Positions 53,678-61,787 of a stretch of DNA of 63,301 bases are shown piece by piece. Under the pieces are notes generated by a model. It searched no databases. It saw nothing but the letters and a program-made list of their open reading frames with translations, and had not been told where the DNA came from. Position numbers and translations under genes: made by a program. Source of the stretch: Eubacteriales bacterium. Its GTDB lineage: Bacteria; Bacillota; Clostridia; Christensenellales; Aristaeellaceae. The first letter of the stretch is position 1. Every line of letters begins with the position of its first letter. The stretch covers positions 1-63,301 of the forward strand of contig JAQWCW010000016.1 in NCBI GenBank assembly GCA_028705775.1, in the 5' to 3' direction.

Positions 53678-54127
53678 TCAGCTGCCCGATTTGTTGTCGT
53701 TCTCCTTGTCGTTCTTCAGCGTTTTAAGCACCTCAAGCACGCTCTGCGGGAACGGAACGCCAAGCAGCGCAACGTTTTCAAGGATTGAAATCCCCTCGTT
53801 TGCCGTATAGAAGCCGATTCCGGCAAGCCTGCATATCCCGTCCGCGCCCGTAATCCTGTCAACGCATACGCAGAGCATGATAACAAGCAGCATCAGCAGC
53901 TTTTTGGTAAGCCCCCTGAACGCTGCGGAGGACGAAACAGCGCCCGATTCGCTTTTCGGGCTTTTGCCGCATACCGCAACAATAAGCCCGACGGCAAAAT
54001 CAATCCCCATAACGCATACGAGCATCAGAAGCGCGGTATCAAAGCCGCCGAGCATTGTGCATACGGCGCTTGCCGCAACGCCAATGACATTCCAGATATA
54101 AGCAATAATCTTTTGCGTATCCCTCAC
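53678..54127 (-). CDS. Phage holin
   Basis: A 149-residue protein with about four membrane segments (near residues 10-30, 36-55, 72-92, 100-125) of the toxin-secretion/phage-lysis holin family; FGLxVAVC and TKKLLMLLVIML are typical. It should make the membrane hole through which the endolysin acts. The start is GTG, overlapping the endolysin stop. The tail is Asn/Asp/Lys-rich. Last gene of the prophage remnant. Confidence 0.82.
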   Translation of the reverse strand: MRDTQKIIAYIWNVIGVAASAVCTMLGGFDTALLMLVCVMGIDFAVGLIVAVCGKSPKSESGAVSSSAAFRGLTKKLLMLLVIMLCVCVDRITGADGICRLAGIGFYTANEGISILENVALLGVPFPQSVLEVLKTLKNDKENDNKSGS

Positions 54128-54966
54128 CCCTTGTATTTATTGATTAAGGTATCAAGCTCAAAGAGCAGCTCCTCAAGCCTTTGCGAGTAAACGGGCGGCG
54201 TTTCCTCAGCGTTTTCCTTGTCGGTTTCGCCCATAAGCGCCCTCCACGTTTCCTCCGTCACAATCCCGCTTTCGTCAATCCCCCGCGCTGCCTGAAACGC
54301 CTTCAGCGCCTCCAGCGTTTTCGCGCCGAAAATTCCGTCAACCGCGATTTTGCTTCTTCCCTCCGCCTCAGCCCATGCCGAGAGGTGCGTCTGCGCGGTT
54401 CTGACGCTTTCGCCGCGCGCCCCGATGGAAAGCGTAAGCATAGGTAAATCAACTCCTTTATAGCCGCCGGAAAAATCGCAGTCCTTCCACTCCCCGAAAT
54501 AGCCCCAGTCGGACGGCTTGCTCGTTACGACTCCGTAAGCGGCGCCCTTTGCCTCAACGACAATCCCGCCGCCGATATACAGCCCGACATGGCCGTATCT
54601 CTTGCTTGACTGATAATACTTGAAAACGCCCGCGCCCGCCTTCAGCTCCCCGCCGTCCTCAGGCGCGCCGGAAATCAGCCTGCCCTTCCTTGCGCAGCAT
54701 TGCGTATACTGCGTGTGGCTTCCGTGCGGAAGGCTTCCGCCCGCCGCCTTTGCCGCGAGCATTGTAAGCCCCGAGCAATCGACAATCTGCTTCCCCATCC
54801 ATTTTTCGCGCCCGTATTTATACGTTTTGGAAGCGTACTGCTGCCATTTTGCGGCGCTGTAATCAAGAAACGCCTCCGAACAAACCTGTCCGGAAGCGCC
54901 CATTATGTAGCCCCAGCCCTCGCGCAGCGGCGTAAGGGCGTATTCGCACATCGCTTTTCTGTCCAA
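54124..54966 (-). CDS. Phage endolysin, NlpC/P60-type with peptidoglycan-binding domain
   Basis: A 280-residue lysin without signal peptide. The N-terminal half is an NlpC/P60-like hydrolase (IVDCSGL with C64, RYGHVGLYIG with H126), the second half a peptidoglycan-binding domain (about residues 178-243, VDGIFGAKTLEALKAFQ), and the end an acidic helix. It should cut the peptide part of the cell wall once the holin lets it out. Next to the holin, as usual for lysis cassettes. Confidence 0.88.
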   Translation of the reverse strand: MDRKAMCEYALTPLREGWGYIMGASGQVCSEAFLDYSAAKWQQYASKTYKYGREKWMGKQIVDCSGLTMLAAKAAGGSLPHGSHTQYTQCCARKGRLISGAPEDGGELKAGAGVFKYYQSSKRYGHVGLYIGGGIVVEAKGAAYGVVTSKPSDWGYFGEWKDCDFSGGYKGVDLPMLTLSIGARGESVRTAQTHLSAWAEAEGRSKIAVDGIFGAKTLEALKAFQAARGIDESGIVTEETWRALMGETDKENAEETPPVYSQRLEELLFELDTLINKYKG

Positions 54967-54992
54967 ATGCTTCCCCCCTTTATACGCTTATG

Positions 54993-56279
54993 TCAGATTG
55001 TCTGCCACGCGCTTCCGTCATAGGCGTACTCCTGATGAACGCTTTCGCTTCCGCCATAGGAAACGGAAACCTCCGCGTCCGAAAGCGCGACTGCGCCGCC
55101 TTGCGAAAGCGGCTCGATTACAAGCCGCATATTCCCTGCGGAAAGCAGCGGAAGCGCGGAGGCGAGCGAAAAGGAAAAGCTTGCGCCGCTTGCCTCCGTT
55201 TCGCCGCAAAGCCGCCTTTCGCCCTGCCCGTCCTGCCTTTCCGCGGCATAGAGAGCATATTTTGCATATGGCGCGGCACTTCTTTGAAGCATAAAAAGCG
55301 CGGCGGCTATCTGCCTTCCCGCGTCAAGCTCCCCGCCTGACGATTGCGGCAAAGCAGAGCTGACGGCGTAGTGCGTAACGCAGCTGAGAGTGCGATAAAT
55401 ATAGTATTTCTTTATATACCGCTTGCCCGTCCAGCCGCCGACAGAAAGCGCGCTTACATCCGTTGAGAAGCACGAGGGCGAGGATTCCTCGCTGACTGCG
55501 GTATCTCCGATATAGGCGTATGCCCCGTCCTCCGCCTCAGCCGTGCCGATAACGGCGTCGCCGTTATTCTGCCATTCGCCGTCCTCCGAGGTTATCGGCG
55601 GCTGCGCCCCCCTGTCCCCGCTGACATAAGAGTAGGTCACCCTTGTGCGAATCCTGCGCTGCTGCCTTGTCGATGTCAGCTTATAGCCGCTAAGCGCGGG
55701 CGAATACGAGTAGGGCGGATAGCCGACAGAGCTTGAAAGCCGCAAGTACCTGTCCCCGTATTTCGGATGCGCAACGGCTTGAACGGGCAAATCAGAGCCG
55801 ATATAAAAGCCGCCGCCATAGCCGAGAAAGCCTCTAATCGTGTCCGCGCCGAGCGCCGAAAGAAAATTCAGGGCGGCGCTTTCCGCAATTCCGAAGGTTG
55901 AGCCGTCCCCGAACTTCACATCCTTGTCCGTTTCTCCGCTCGCGTCATGCGTTATGTCAAGCGTTCCCGACACCTTTGCGTCCTTCATGCTCACGTTGCC
56001 CTGCTGGCTCAGCGAAAAGCGGGCGTTGCTTCCCTCCGAGTCCTCCGCGCCGAAAAACAGGGCGTACTCGCTGTCCGCGGCTCTGTTATAAATTCCGGCA
56101 TACTCGCCCTTTGCGCTTCCCGCCTGAACCTTGAGCGCCGCGCCCGCCTCCATGCATATCTCGCCTGTGGCGGCAACCCGAACAATTCCGTCCCTGATGA
56201 TTACTGCGCCCGTGTTGACCTCCTGCGCCTTGCCGTCCTTCACGGCGTTGAAAACCGTAGTCTGTCCGCTTGCTTTCAT
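54993..56279 (-). CDS. Phage tail or tail-fibre-like structural protein
   Basis: A 428-residue protein with no signal peptide. The first 130 residues are beta-rich with repeats of the GNVSMKDAKVSGTLDITHD type, as seen in the C-terminal parts of phage tail and receptor-binding proteins; the rest is rich in Tyr, Ser and Gly. AAGGGGG lies eight bases before the ATG, so it is a real gene start. The role is inferred from place (just before endolysin) and composition; no family is certain. Confidence 0.55.
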   Translation of the reverse strand: MKASGQTTVFNAVKDGKAQEVNTGAVIIRDGIVRVAATGEICMEAGAALKVQAGSAKGEYAGIYNRAADSEYALFFGAEDSEGSNARFSLSQQGNVSMKDAKVSGTLDITHDASGETDKDVKFGDGSTFGIAESAALNFLSALGADTIRGFLGYGGGFYIGSDLPVQAVAHPKYGDRYLRLSSSVGYPPYSYSPALSGYKLTSTRQQRRIRTRVTYSYVSGDRGAQPPITSEDGEWQNNGDAVIGTAEAEDGAYAYIGDTAVSEESSPSCFSTDVSALSVGGWTGKRYIKKYYIYRTLSCVTHYAVSSALPQSSGGELDAGRQIAAALFMLQRSAAPYAKYALYAAERQDGQGERRLCGETEASGASFSFSLASALPLLSAGNMRLVIEPLSQGGAVALSDAEVSVSYGGSESVHQEYAYDGSAWQTI

Positions 56280-56291
56280 CGACTCACCCCC

Positions 56292-56768
56292 TTACTCAGC
56301 CGTCATAACGCTGAATTCCGTAAGCTCTGCCGTAATAAATCTATCTCCCGCAGACCTATTGCCTATAACCAATCCGCCCTCCACGGCAGCCGTGAAGCCG
56401 GAAATCGTGCCAACGCTCTGCGTGTATTCGGCAGATACACCGTCAGAATTTGTACCGGAAGCGTAGATAGTAACGTTGTCATTTGCAACCGTTACATCTA
56501 CCGTGAACGTCCTGAGCGTCTGCCTGCGCAGAATTCCGAGCAATTGACATTCCTGCGTGTTCGCAAACACCGCCGCGCCGCCCTTTTCAAAGAGGACGGA
56601 TGTGCCGGTTGCCGTTCCTGCGTAGGAAATCGACATGTAGCTCGCTTCCGTTCCGTCCGAAAGCGTGAAAAGCCTTGTGTTGTTCGGCATATCGGCAGCG
56701 GCGACGAACTTGAAATGCAGCTTGTAGCTCGTAGCGCCATTGAGATTTACGCTCGCAAGCGAAAGCAT
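56292..56768 (-). CDS. Phage structural protein, probably truncated at its N-terminus
   Basis: A 158-residue beta-rich protein (SLASVNLNGATSYKLHFKF, then many short strands), like a concanavalin-type or tail-surface domain. Its ATG has no ribosome site and lies one base after the stop of the scaffold-like ORF; the reading frame is open for 13 more codons upstream (GTGGYPYISSAGK) before a stop. That suggests it is the tail end of a larger protein cut by a deletion. Confidence 0.5.
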   Translation of the reverse strand: MLSLASVNLNGATSYKLHFKFVAAADMPNNTRLFTLSDGTEASYMSISYAGTATGTSVLFEKGGAAVFANTQECQLLGILRRQTLRTFTVDVTVANDNVTIYASGTNSDGVSAEYTQSVGTISGFTAAVEGGLVIGNRSAGDRFITAELTEFSVMTAE

Positions 56769-56769
56769 T

Positions 56770-57003
56770 TTACCCGCAGAGGATATGTACGGATAGCCAC
56801 CCGTTCCTCACTTCGCTTTCAAGGTAGCTGCTCAGGGACGAAAGCACCTCCTCAGGCTCCTTCCCTCCGCAGACGAGTGAAGATACAATCTCATCAGGCA
56901 GCGCGTATTTCTTGCTCAGCTCCGCCGCCTTCAGCGCCCTTTCGCGCTTTTCAAGCTCCTTTTCGCGTTTTTCCAACTCAAGCTCCCTTTCATTTTCCTC
57001 CAT
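56770..57003 (-). pseudogene. Truncated phage scaffold-like ORF
   Basis: A 77-residue ORF: a charged coiled coil (EKREKELEKRERALKAAELS) followed by LPDEIVSSLVCGGKEPEEVLSS. This is the start of a DUF4355-type scaffold protein, which normally has about 200 residues and is followed by the capsid gene. Here it ends in a foreign-looking WLSVHILCG and no capsid gene follows. It has a proper ribosome site (GGAGGA) within the end of the portal gene. Confidence 0.5.
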
Positions 57004-58252
57004 TGTTTTCCTCCTCCCTCATCTTTTCCTCATACGCTGGGTCGTCCACGAACGGCAGCATGGAAATAAGCGTCCTTTTGCTGAGAAAGCCGGAAAGCGC
57101 GTTCATCGTTTCCGCTATTTCAGCCGTGTTCTGCGGAATATTGCGCGTAAACGATATATTCACGCCGCACAAGTCGAAGGCAAACGGAACGACAAGCGGG
57201 CAGATAAGCCTCATTCGCCTGCGCAGGGCGCGCCTGAAGCCGTCCTCCTTCGTTGCCGCCGCCTGCTCCGCGCCCCAAAGCTTGTAGGAAATCGCAACGC
57301 CGCTCTGGCTTTGCGCAAAGTTTTCGTCCGATATGTCGGGCGTAAGGCTGAGCGTGTGTATGTCCCTGCGCAGGCGGGTTTTGTAAACCTCTGCGAACGA
57401 ATCGTTGACCTCCTTGGTAAGCCAGCGCGCGCTGCCGCCCTCGGGCATAAGCGCCGCGCCCTTTCTGGATATTTCCTCCAGCTCCCGCGTATCAGTTCCG
57501 TCAACGCCCGTCAGCATGAGCAGCGCGTTCGTAAACCCGCGCATATCGCTTTCCGTAAGGCTCTGCGCGAGATTGTAGCTTTTGATGAGCGGAATCACGC
57601 GCTCAAAATCGCCGCGCTCATCGCGGTTATTCGCGAATATGACAATCGGAACGCCCGAAAAGCCGTGCAGGGCAGCGCTCTGGCGCTCATAGCCGCCCGC
57701 GCGCTCAACAAAGCGCACAATTTCCGTATCTGTGTATATGTCGAGCCTGTTTTCGGGCTTCGGCAGGGCGCGCGAATAATCGCAGGCGGTGTAGAACCTG
57801 TAAACAGCCGCCGGCTCGTCGCCGCCGCTTTCGGGGTACGCCGCCGTTATCTCGCGCGAGTCAAGCGCCGTAAGCCTTACCTCGCCCTGCTCGCTCAAGA
57901 AAAGCGCCTCGGCGCCGAAGCCCATAACGCTCGCGTCGCGCAAAACGCGCTGGTTATGCTCGCGCTCGCCGTTTCTGTCAAGCGCGTCCTGCAGCAGCTC
58001 AAGCCCGCGCGAAAGCTCCGGCGCGGCGCTGTAGCTTACCGGCTTTCCGAGAAAAAAGCCGCATTGCGTGTCGGAAATATAGGCGTAGTAGTTCGCGTTC
58101 GGCTTGTCGCCGTCGCCGGTGTCGCAGCCGTTTTCGTAAAGCCGCATCAGCCTGTCCATAACGCGCTTTCTTTCCTCATGCCTCTTTCTTGCCGCCAGAA
58201 TCGCGCCCGTTTTCAGGGCGTCATCCTTATCGGCAAGCAGCATTCTATCCAC
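56990..58252 (-). CDS. Phage portal protein (SPP1 gp6-like)
   Basis: About 420 residues of the SPP1 gp6-like portal type: YYAYISDTQCGFFLGKPVSY, SVMGFGAEALFLSE, GVPIVIFANNRDERGDFE and the LIKSYNLAQSLTESD segment, ending in a KKxxSxxxP-type helix. It forms the ring through which DNA enters the capsid. Start uncertain: a GTG at 58252, overlapping the terminase stop, has GGAGGGG at a good distance; an ATG at 58243 is the alternative. Looks full length. Confidence 0.82.
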   Translation of the reverse strand: MDRMLLADKDDALKTGAILAARKRHEERKRVMDRLMRLYENGCDTGDGDKPNANYYAYISDTQCGFFLGKPVSYSAAPELSRGLELLQDALDRNGEREHNQRVLRDASVMGFGAEALFLSEQGEVRLTALDSREITAAYPESGGDEPAAVYRFYTACDYSRALPKPENRLDIYTDTEIVRFVERAGGYERQSAALHGFSGVPIVIFANNRDERGDFERVIPLIKSYNLAQSLTESDMRGFTNALLMLTGVDGTDTRELEEISRKGAALMPEGGSARWLTKEVNDSFAEVYKTRLRRDIHTLSLTPDISDENFAQSQSGVAISYKLWGAEQAAATKEDGFRRALRRRMRLICPLVVPFAFDLCGVNISFTRNIPQNTAEIAETMNALSGFLSKRTLISMLPFVDDPAYEEKMREEENNGGK

Positions 58253-59507
58253 TCTCTTTTCCCCTCCAAATCTTTGCGCCCCGCGCCCTGCTCTTGAGCA
58301 TTTCGCCCTCAAGCGCATAGCGCAGCGCGTCTATCAGATGATTGTTTTCGTCCTCCGGAACCGGCAAGGGAAGCCCGTCCCGCCCCTTGCGCCACGAGTA
58401 TGCGGAAAGCTCGGCAAGAAGGGCTGAGCATGATTCGTCCGCAACGATGTCCTGTCCCTGAAGCCACTGGATTCCGTGGTTAACGCTGTCGGGCCCCTTT
58501 CTTGCGGGCACAGCGCGTATTCCGTACTGCCGCAGTTCCGCAATGGATTTCGGCTCGGCGCTGTCGCACACGAGCATTCCGCCGCCGATTATGGGCCTTA
58601 GGCGCGCGGCAAGCTCATGATTGGTAAGCCCTCGCTCGCACAGCTCACGAAAAACGCTCACCCGCTGCCTTTTCTCGTCATACGCGCACATTACAAAGCC
58701 GCACGGGTCTTTTGAAAACCCGAAATCCAGCCCGTACAGCGGGCGCGAGCATACGTCGCGCTCCCTTTTCAAATCACCGCGCGAAAAGCGGCGGAAAACG
58801 GTCGAGCCGTTTACGCCCCACTCGCCAAGCGTGTACACGCGATAGAAATACTCGTCCTTCTCGCTTTCAAGCGCCGTCCTGTCGTCGTCCGTCAGGAAAA
58901 CATTGTCGCGGTAGGTGGTTTTCAGAATCAGCGTGTCGCGGCTTTCCGCAAGCCTCGCGCCCTCGCCGTCCGCCCATATGCCCTTAAAAAACCTGCCGAA
59001 AATCCAATGCGTTCGCAAAACGGGATTAAAGGTCAGCGTAACGCGCTTGACGAAGCGGCTCTCGCCTCTCAGGCGCTTTTCAAGCTGCCGCAAGTCGCTT
59101 TCAAGTATTTCCGTTGCCTCCTCAACCCAAATGTCCGTCAGCGCTCCCGTCTGCGGCGTTATGGATTTGACCTTCTCCACATCGTCAAGCCCGCAGAAAA
59201 GCACCTGTTTTCCGTTGTTCAGCGCGGTTATGCTCCCTTCCGCCTTCGACACGGAAAACAGCTTCCTTACGCCCATCCTGTCCATAGCTTTCAGAATTTC
59301 GTTCTGGCAGCTGTTTCTTATCGAGCGCGCGACCCTTCTGACCACAAGATAGTTGCGACCGGCAAGCACGTCCAGAACGCAGCGCATTGCGACAAACGCG
59401 CTTTTGCCGCTCCCCGCGCCGCCGAAAAAGATTTGAAAGCGGCGCTCGTCCTCAAGATAAGGAAGATACGCGGGGTTAAAAAGCCCTCTGTCAAGCTTAA
59501 GGCGCAT
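58245..59507 (-). CDS. Phage terminase large subunit
   Basis: About 420 residues: Walker A GGAGSGKS, Walker B DIWVEEATE, and the nuclease acids in YGLDFGFSKDP, LVCDSAEP and NNHLIDALRYAL, all in the right order for a PBSX/SPP1-type TerL. It cuts and pumps phage DNA into heads. It overlaps the gene before it by 11 bases. No stop or frameshift is visible, so the motor gene is intact. Confidence 0.9.
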   Translation of the reverse strand: MRLKLDRGLFNPAYLPYLEDERRFQIFFGGAGSGKSAFVAMRCVLDVLAGRNYLVVRRVARSIRNSCQNEILKAMDRMGVRKLFSVSKAEGSITALNNGKQVLFCGLDDVEKVKSITPQTGALTDIWVEEATEILESDLRQLEKRLRGESRFVKRVTLTFNPVLRTHWIFGRFFKGIWADGEGARLAESRDTLILKTTYRDNVFLTDDDRTALESEKDEYFYRVYTLGEWGVNGSTVFRRFSRGDLKRERDVCSRPLYGLDFGFSKDPCGFVMCAYDEKRQRVSVFRELCERGLTNHELAARLRPIIGGGMLVCDSAEPKSIAELRQYGIRAVPARKGPDSVNHGIQWLQGQDIVADESCSALLAELSAYSWRKGRDGLPLPVPEDENNHLIDALRYALEGEMLKSRARGAKIWRGKESG

Positions 59508-59832
59508 CCCTTGCGTCCGCCCCTCCGGTAAGCGTAAGCGCAATATCGCCCTGCGCCGTGCTCTGAGTCTGCGCGTTTTTCGGGCGTATTCCGCTCACGT
59601 CGAGCAGGAATGTCAGCGCGGTCATGTCGCCCTTTTCCGCCTTACGGCATACCGCGTACATGGAGCTGAGCAGAATGTCCTGCCTTTCCTCCTCGATGCC
59701 CTGCCGCGAAAGCTCCGCGCTTTCCTCATCGCTCAGGTGCGCGCGCATTCCCAGCAGGGCGCGCGAGCATTTTGAAATATTCTCGCGCGTTCGTGTATTC
59801 TTAGCGGCTATTTGTCCTCCCCCCTCCGGCAT
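59497..59832 (-). CDS. Probable phage terminase small subunit
   Basis: A 111-residue helical protein just before terL: LSDEESAELSRQGIEEERQ, MYAVCRKAEKGDMTALTFLLDVSGI. Size, place and helix make-up fit a TerS, but the family is not certain and the usual HTH is not obvious. The ATG has a ribosome-like GGAGG only 17 bases upstream, so an internal start (residue 29) is possible. Confidence 0.55.
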   Translation of the reverse strand: MPEGGGQIAAKNTRTRENISKCSRALLGMRAHLSDEESAELSRQGIEEERQDILLSSMYAVCRKAEKGDMTALTFLLDVSGIRPKNAQTQSTAQGDIALTLTGGADARDAP

Positions 59833-59882
59833 TTATTCATAAAGAAACGCCTCCCCCGCAATGCGCGGAGAAAGCGTCTCGT

Positions 59883-60407
59883 TTATGCCTCAGCGTTTTC
59901 GGCAAGCGCCCTTAGCGCGCAAAGCCTTTCATCCATAAGCCCCCTCCGCATGAGCGGCACGGGAAAGCGGCAGGCGAATCTGCGCTCGATTCTGTCCCAG
60001 TCGTAGCCGCTCACATCGCGGTCAACAACTATCTGCCGCTGCGCCTCGGGCAGAGCCGAAAGCATTTGCTTTATGCCCCTGAGCCTGACGCAAAGCTCGC
60101 TTTCGCGCGCCCTCAAGCGCTTGAGCGCCCGCAAAGCTTCCGTATACTCGTCCTTAAGGCGGGGCGGCATATTGCCCGCCGCAAGCTGCAAGGCGCAGGC
60201 GGAGGTGATGTCCGAATGCCCCTTGACGTACATTCCCGTGATTCTGGCGCCCATCAGCGTATCGCCCGCCGCAAACACGGCGCGGATAAACCTGAGCCTG
60301 TCCCTCATTTCCTCAATCTCGTCGCGCGTAAGCCTTAGGCTCTTTATATCGTCCCTCACGCTCCAAAGCCTCACCATTATCCGCCTCCGCGCCTCGTCCA
60401 TCGCCAT
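59883..60407 (-). CDS. Phage sigma-like/ArpU-type transcription regulator
   Basis: A 174-residue helical protein. The last 60 residues (LPEAQRQIVVDRDVSGYDWDRI and on) look like a sigma region 4 HTH, as in DUF1492/ArpU regulators that sit before the packaging genes and turn on late genes in clostridial phages. GGAGG lies before the ATG. First gene of the minus-strand prophage block, about 110 bases from the LexA box. Confidence 0.65.
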   Translation of the reverse strand: MAMDEARRRIMVRLWSVRDDIKSLRLTRDEIEEMRDRLRFIRAVFAAGDTLMGARITGMYVKGHSDITSACALQLAAGNMPPRLKDEYTEALRALKRLRARESELCVRLRGIKQMLSALPEAQRQIVVDRDVSGYDWDRIERRFACRFPVPLMRRGLMDERLCALRALAENAEA

Positions 60408-60496
60408 TTCGATTCCTCCCGTCCGCCGCTCCCGCGGCTTTTCCTGCCCCTGCGGTAATCCGTCCGCCCTTGTTGATACACAGATTGGACGATGAC

Positions 60497-60525
60497 AGAA
60501 TATCGCAAACCAAATACGAACACAA
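60497..60525 (-). promoter_or_regulatory. SOS-controlled promoter before the prophage remnant
   Basis: Weak -35 TTGTGT, 17-bp spacer, -10 TATTCT; the -35 lies within the LexA box, so LexA binding would block it. The leader to 60407 holds no gene I trust. Confidence 0.5.
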
Positions 60526-60530
60526 GTTCG
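60517..60530. promoter_or_regulatory. Perfect LexA (SOS) box
   Basis: CGAACACAAGTTCG, an exact CGAAC-N4-GTTCG palindrome as bound by Bacillus/Clostridium LexA (DinR). It overlaps the -35 region of a minus-strand promoter (TTGTGT at 60520-60525, 17-bp spacer, TATTCT at 60497-60502) that points into the prophage block. Confidence 0.8.
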
Positions 60531-60618
60531 CTTTAATTCCGATTACAGCTCAGAAAAAGGGTCAGACAAAGCCGATAATTGACGGGTTCGATTCGTTCCG
60601 GCACATTTTTGGGCATAC

Positions 60619-60660
60619 AAAAAGCGCTGCCGGTTGAAGCTAAAAGCCTCACGGCAGCGC
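60619..60660 (-). terminator. Terminator after the zinc-ribbon DUF6273 gene
   Basis: Minus strand: GCGCTGCCG and CGGCAGCGC pair around an about 19-base loop and are followed by TTTTTG. Confidence 0.75.
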
Positions 60661-60675
60661 CTGATGTCAAGCGGC

Positions 60676-61482
60676 TCAGTCAATCGCGGAAAGCTTTACC
60701 CTTATGCAGGGGCGAACAACGCCGTAGGGATGGCTCATATAGCAGGTGGCAAGAGCGCCGTCCCAGTTTACGCACACGATGTTGTTATTGAACGCGGGCG
60801 AGCGCAGCCAGTACCAGCTCGTTTTCTCGAGGTCGTCAAGAAAGCGCTCGCTGCTTACGTTGCCGCCGTCGCTGACGGCTTTTTTTGTCGGAGCGCAAAG
60901 CCTGTCGTAATCGTCCGGCATATATTCAATCATTTCGGCGTAGCTGAGAAGGAACACCTTGTCAGTAGTGTTTTCGCCGAGACGCTTGGGCGGAAAATCG
61001 GGATGCGCCTGCGCGTAGCTTTCGTCAATCGAGGACGACGCAATGCTTTCCTGCTCGTCTGCGGTAAACGCGGCTTTCAGGAAAGTGTGGTTAAGCCAAG
61101 AGCGCAGGGAGCTGTTCGACCAAGTCTGCTTGCTGCTTGTATCGTTGAAGGGCTTGTTTTCAAGCGCATAGCGGCTGATTAAAAGCGCCTCGCCGCCCTC
61201 AACCTCCAGCACCTTCCACTCGATAGCCTCAGCGCCGTTCAGCGTATCGTTGTCCTGCTCGTAGCTGCCGAATTTAACATACGTGCCGACCTTTACATCG
61301 GAATCGGCATTTGCGGGCGCGTCGGCGTCTGCGGGGCGCGCAGTTCCGCAGTCAGGGCAAAAATTACTCGTATTTCCGCCCTTGCCGCAGTTCGGGCAGA
61401 ACCACGAATCATCAGCAAAAGCAAATGAATAGGCGAGAATGAGCGCCAGAGAAATCAGAATAGCAACCGAACGCTTGAGCAT
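60676..61482 (-). CDS. Secreted zinc-ribbon plus DUF6273 protein
   Basis: A 268-residue exported protein: signal peptide (LKRSVAILISLALILAYSFAFA), a double zinc ribbon right after it (CPNCGKGG, CPDCGTARP), an Ala/Asp linker, and a DUF6273 domain (VKFGSYEQDNDTLNGAEAIEWKVLEVE, SSLRSWLNHTFLKAAF, WYWLRSPAF, VRPCIRVKL). The domain relates it to the gene at 23188. AAGGAGG lies before the ATG at 61482. A zinc ribbon outside the cell is unusual. Function unknown. Confidence 0.75.
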   Translation of the reverse strand: MLKRSVAILISLALILAYSFAFADDSWFCPNCGKGGNTSNFCPDCGTARPADADAPANADSDVKVGTYVKFGSYEQDNDTLNGAEAIEWKVLEVEGGEALLISRYALENKPFNDTSSKQTWSNSSLRSWLNHTFLKAAFTADEQESIASSSIDESYAQAHPDFPPKRLGENTTDKVFLLSYAEMIEYMPDDYDRLCAPTKKAVSDGGNVSSERFLDDLEKTSWYWLRSPAFNNNIVCVNWDGALATCYMSHPYGVVRPCIRVKLSAID

Positions 61483-61499
61483 ATTCGTCCTCCTTGCCA

Positions 61500-61529
61500 T
61501 ACATAGGTATTAATTGCACATATTGTCAA
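61500..61529 (-). promoter_or_regulatory. Promoter of the zinc-ribbon DUF6273 gene
   Basis: Minus strand: perfect TTGACA, 18-bp spacer, TATGTA, close to the ribosome site. Confidence 0.55.
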
Positions 61530-61611
61530 TTTCATGATAGCATCCGCATCAGCCTGTCTCAAGGATAATTAAGATTCATGCAAGCTGCGTCAGAGCATTC
61601 TTTGCATATAA

Positions 61612-61643
61612 CAGCCTGCCGAAAAACAGCTCAGGCAGGCTTG
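61612..61643. other. Hairpin in the DUF6273/GntR gap
   Basis: GCCTGCC and GGCAGGC arms about 15 bases apart. The gap 61530-61724 holds no gene I can support. Confidence 0.35.
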
Positions 61644-61724
61644 AATCTCGCTTTTGCATCCTACCGAAAGCCGCAAACGCGATGCAGGGCAGGCGCAGAC
61701 AAGCCGCGGGATTACATTTTGGTA

Positions 61725-61770
61725 TAAAAAACCGCCTCCAAGGGCGCAATAGGCGCCGAAAGAGGCGGCT
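61725..61770 (-). terminator. Terminator after the GntR gene
   Basis: Minus strand: GCCGCCTC and GAGGCGGT pair, with an inner GGCGCC/GGCGCC part, followed by TTTTTT. Confidence 0.75.
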
Positions 61771-61787
61771 AATATCAAGCCGAACGC

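Larger units (their letters stand above)
53678..60540 (-). mobile_element. Decayed prophage (lysis, packaging and tail remnants)
   Basis: A one-way gene block with regulator, TerS, TerL, portal, truncated scaffold-like ORF, two tail-like proteins, endolysin and holin. Integrase, repressor, replication, capsid, tail tube, tape measure and baseplate genes are absent. A LexA box marks the upstream edge. The borders are set by gene content; I found no att repeats. Flanked by znuC and a DUF6273 gene. Confidence 0.8.

Noticed and set aside
55947-58297. Long plus-strand frames opposite the phage portal and tail genes
   Set aside because: Shadows of the minus-strand phage genes; translations are Arg-rich and lack domains.
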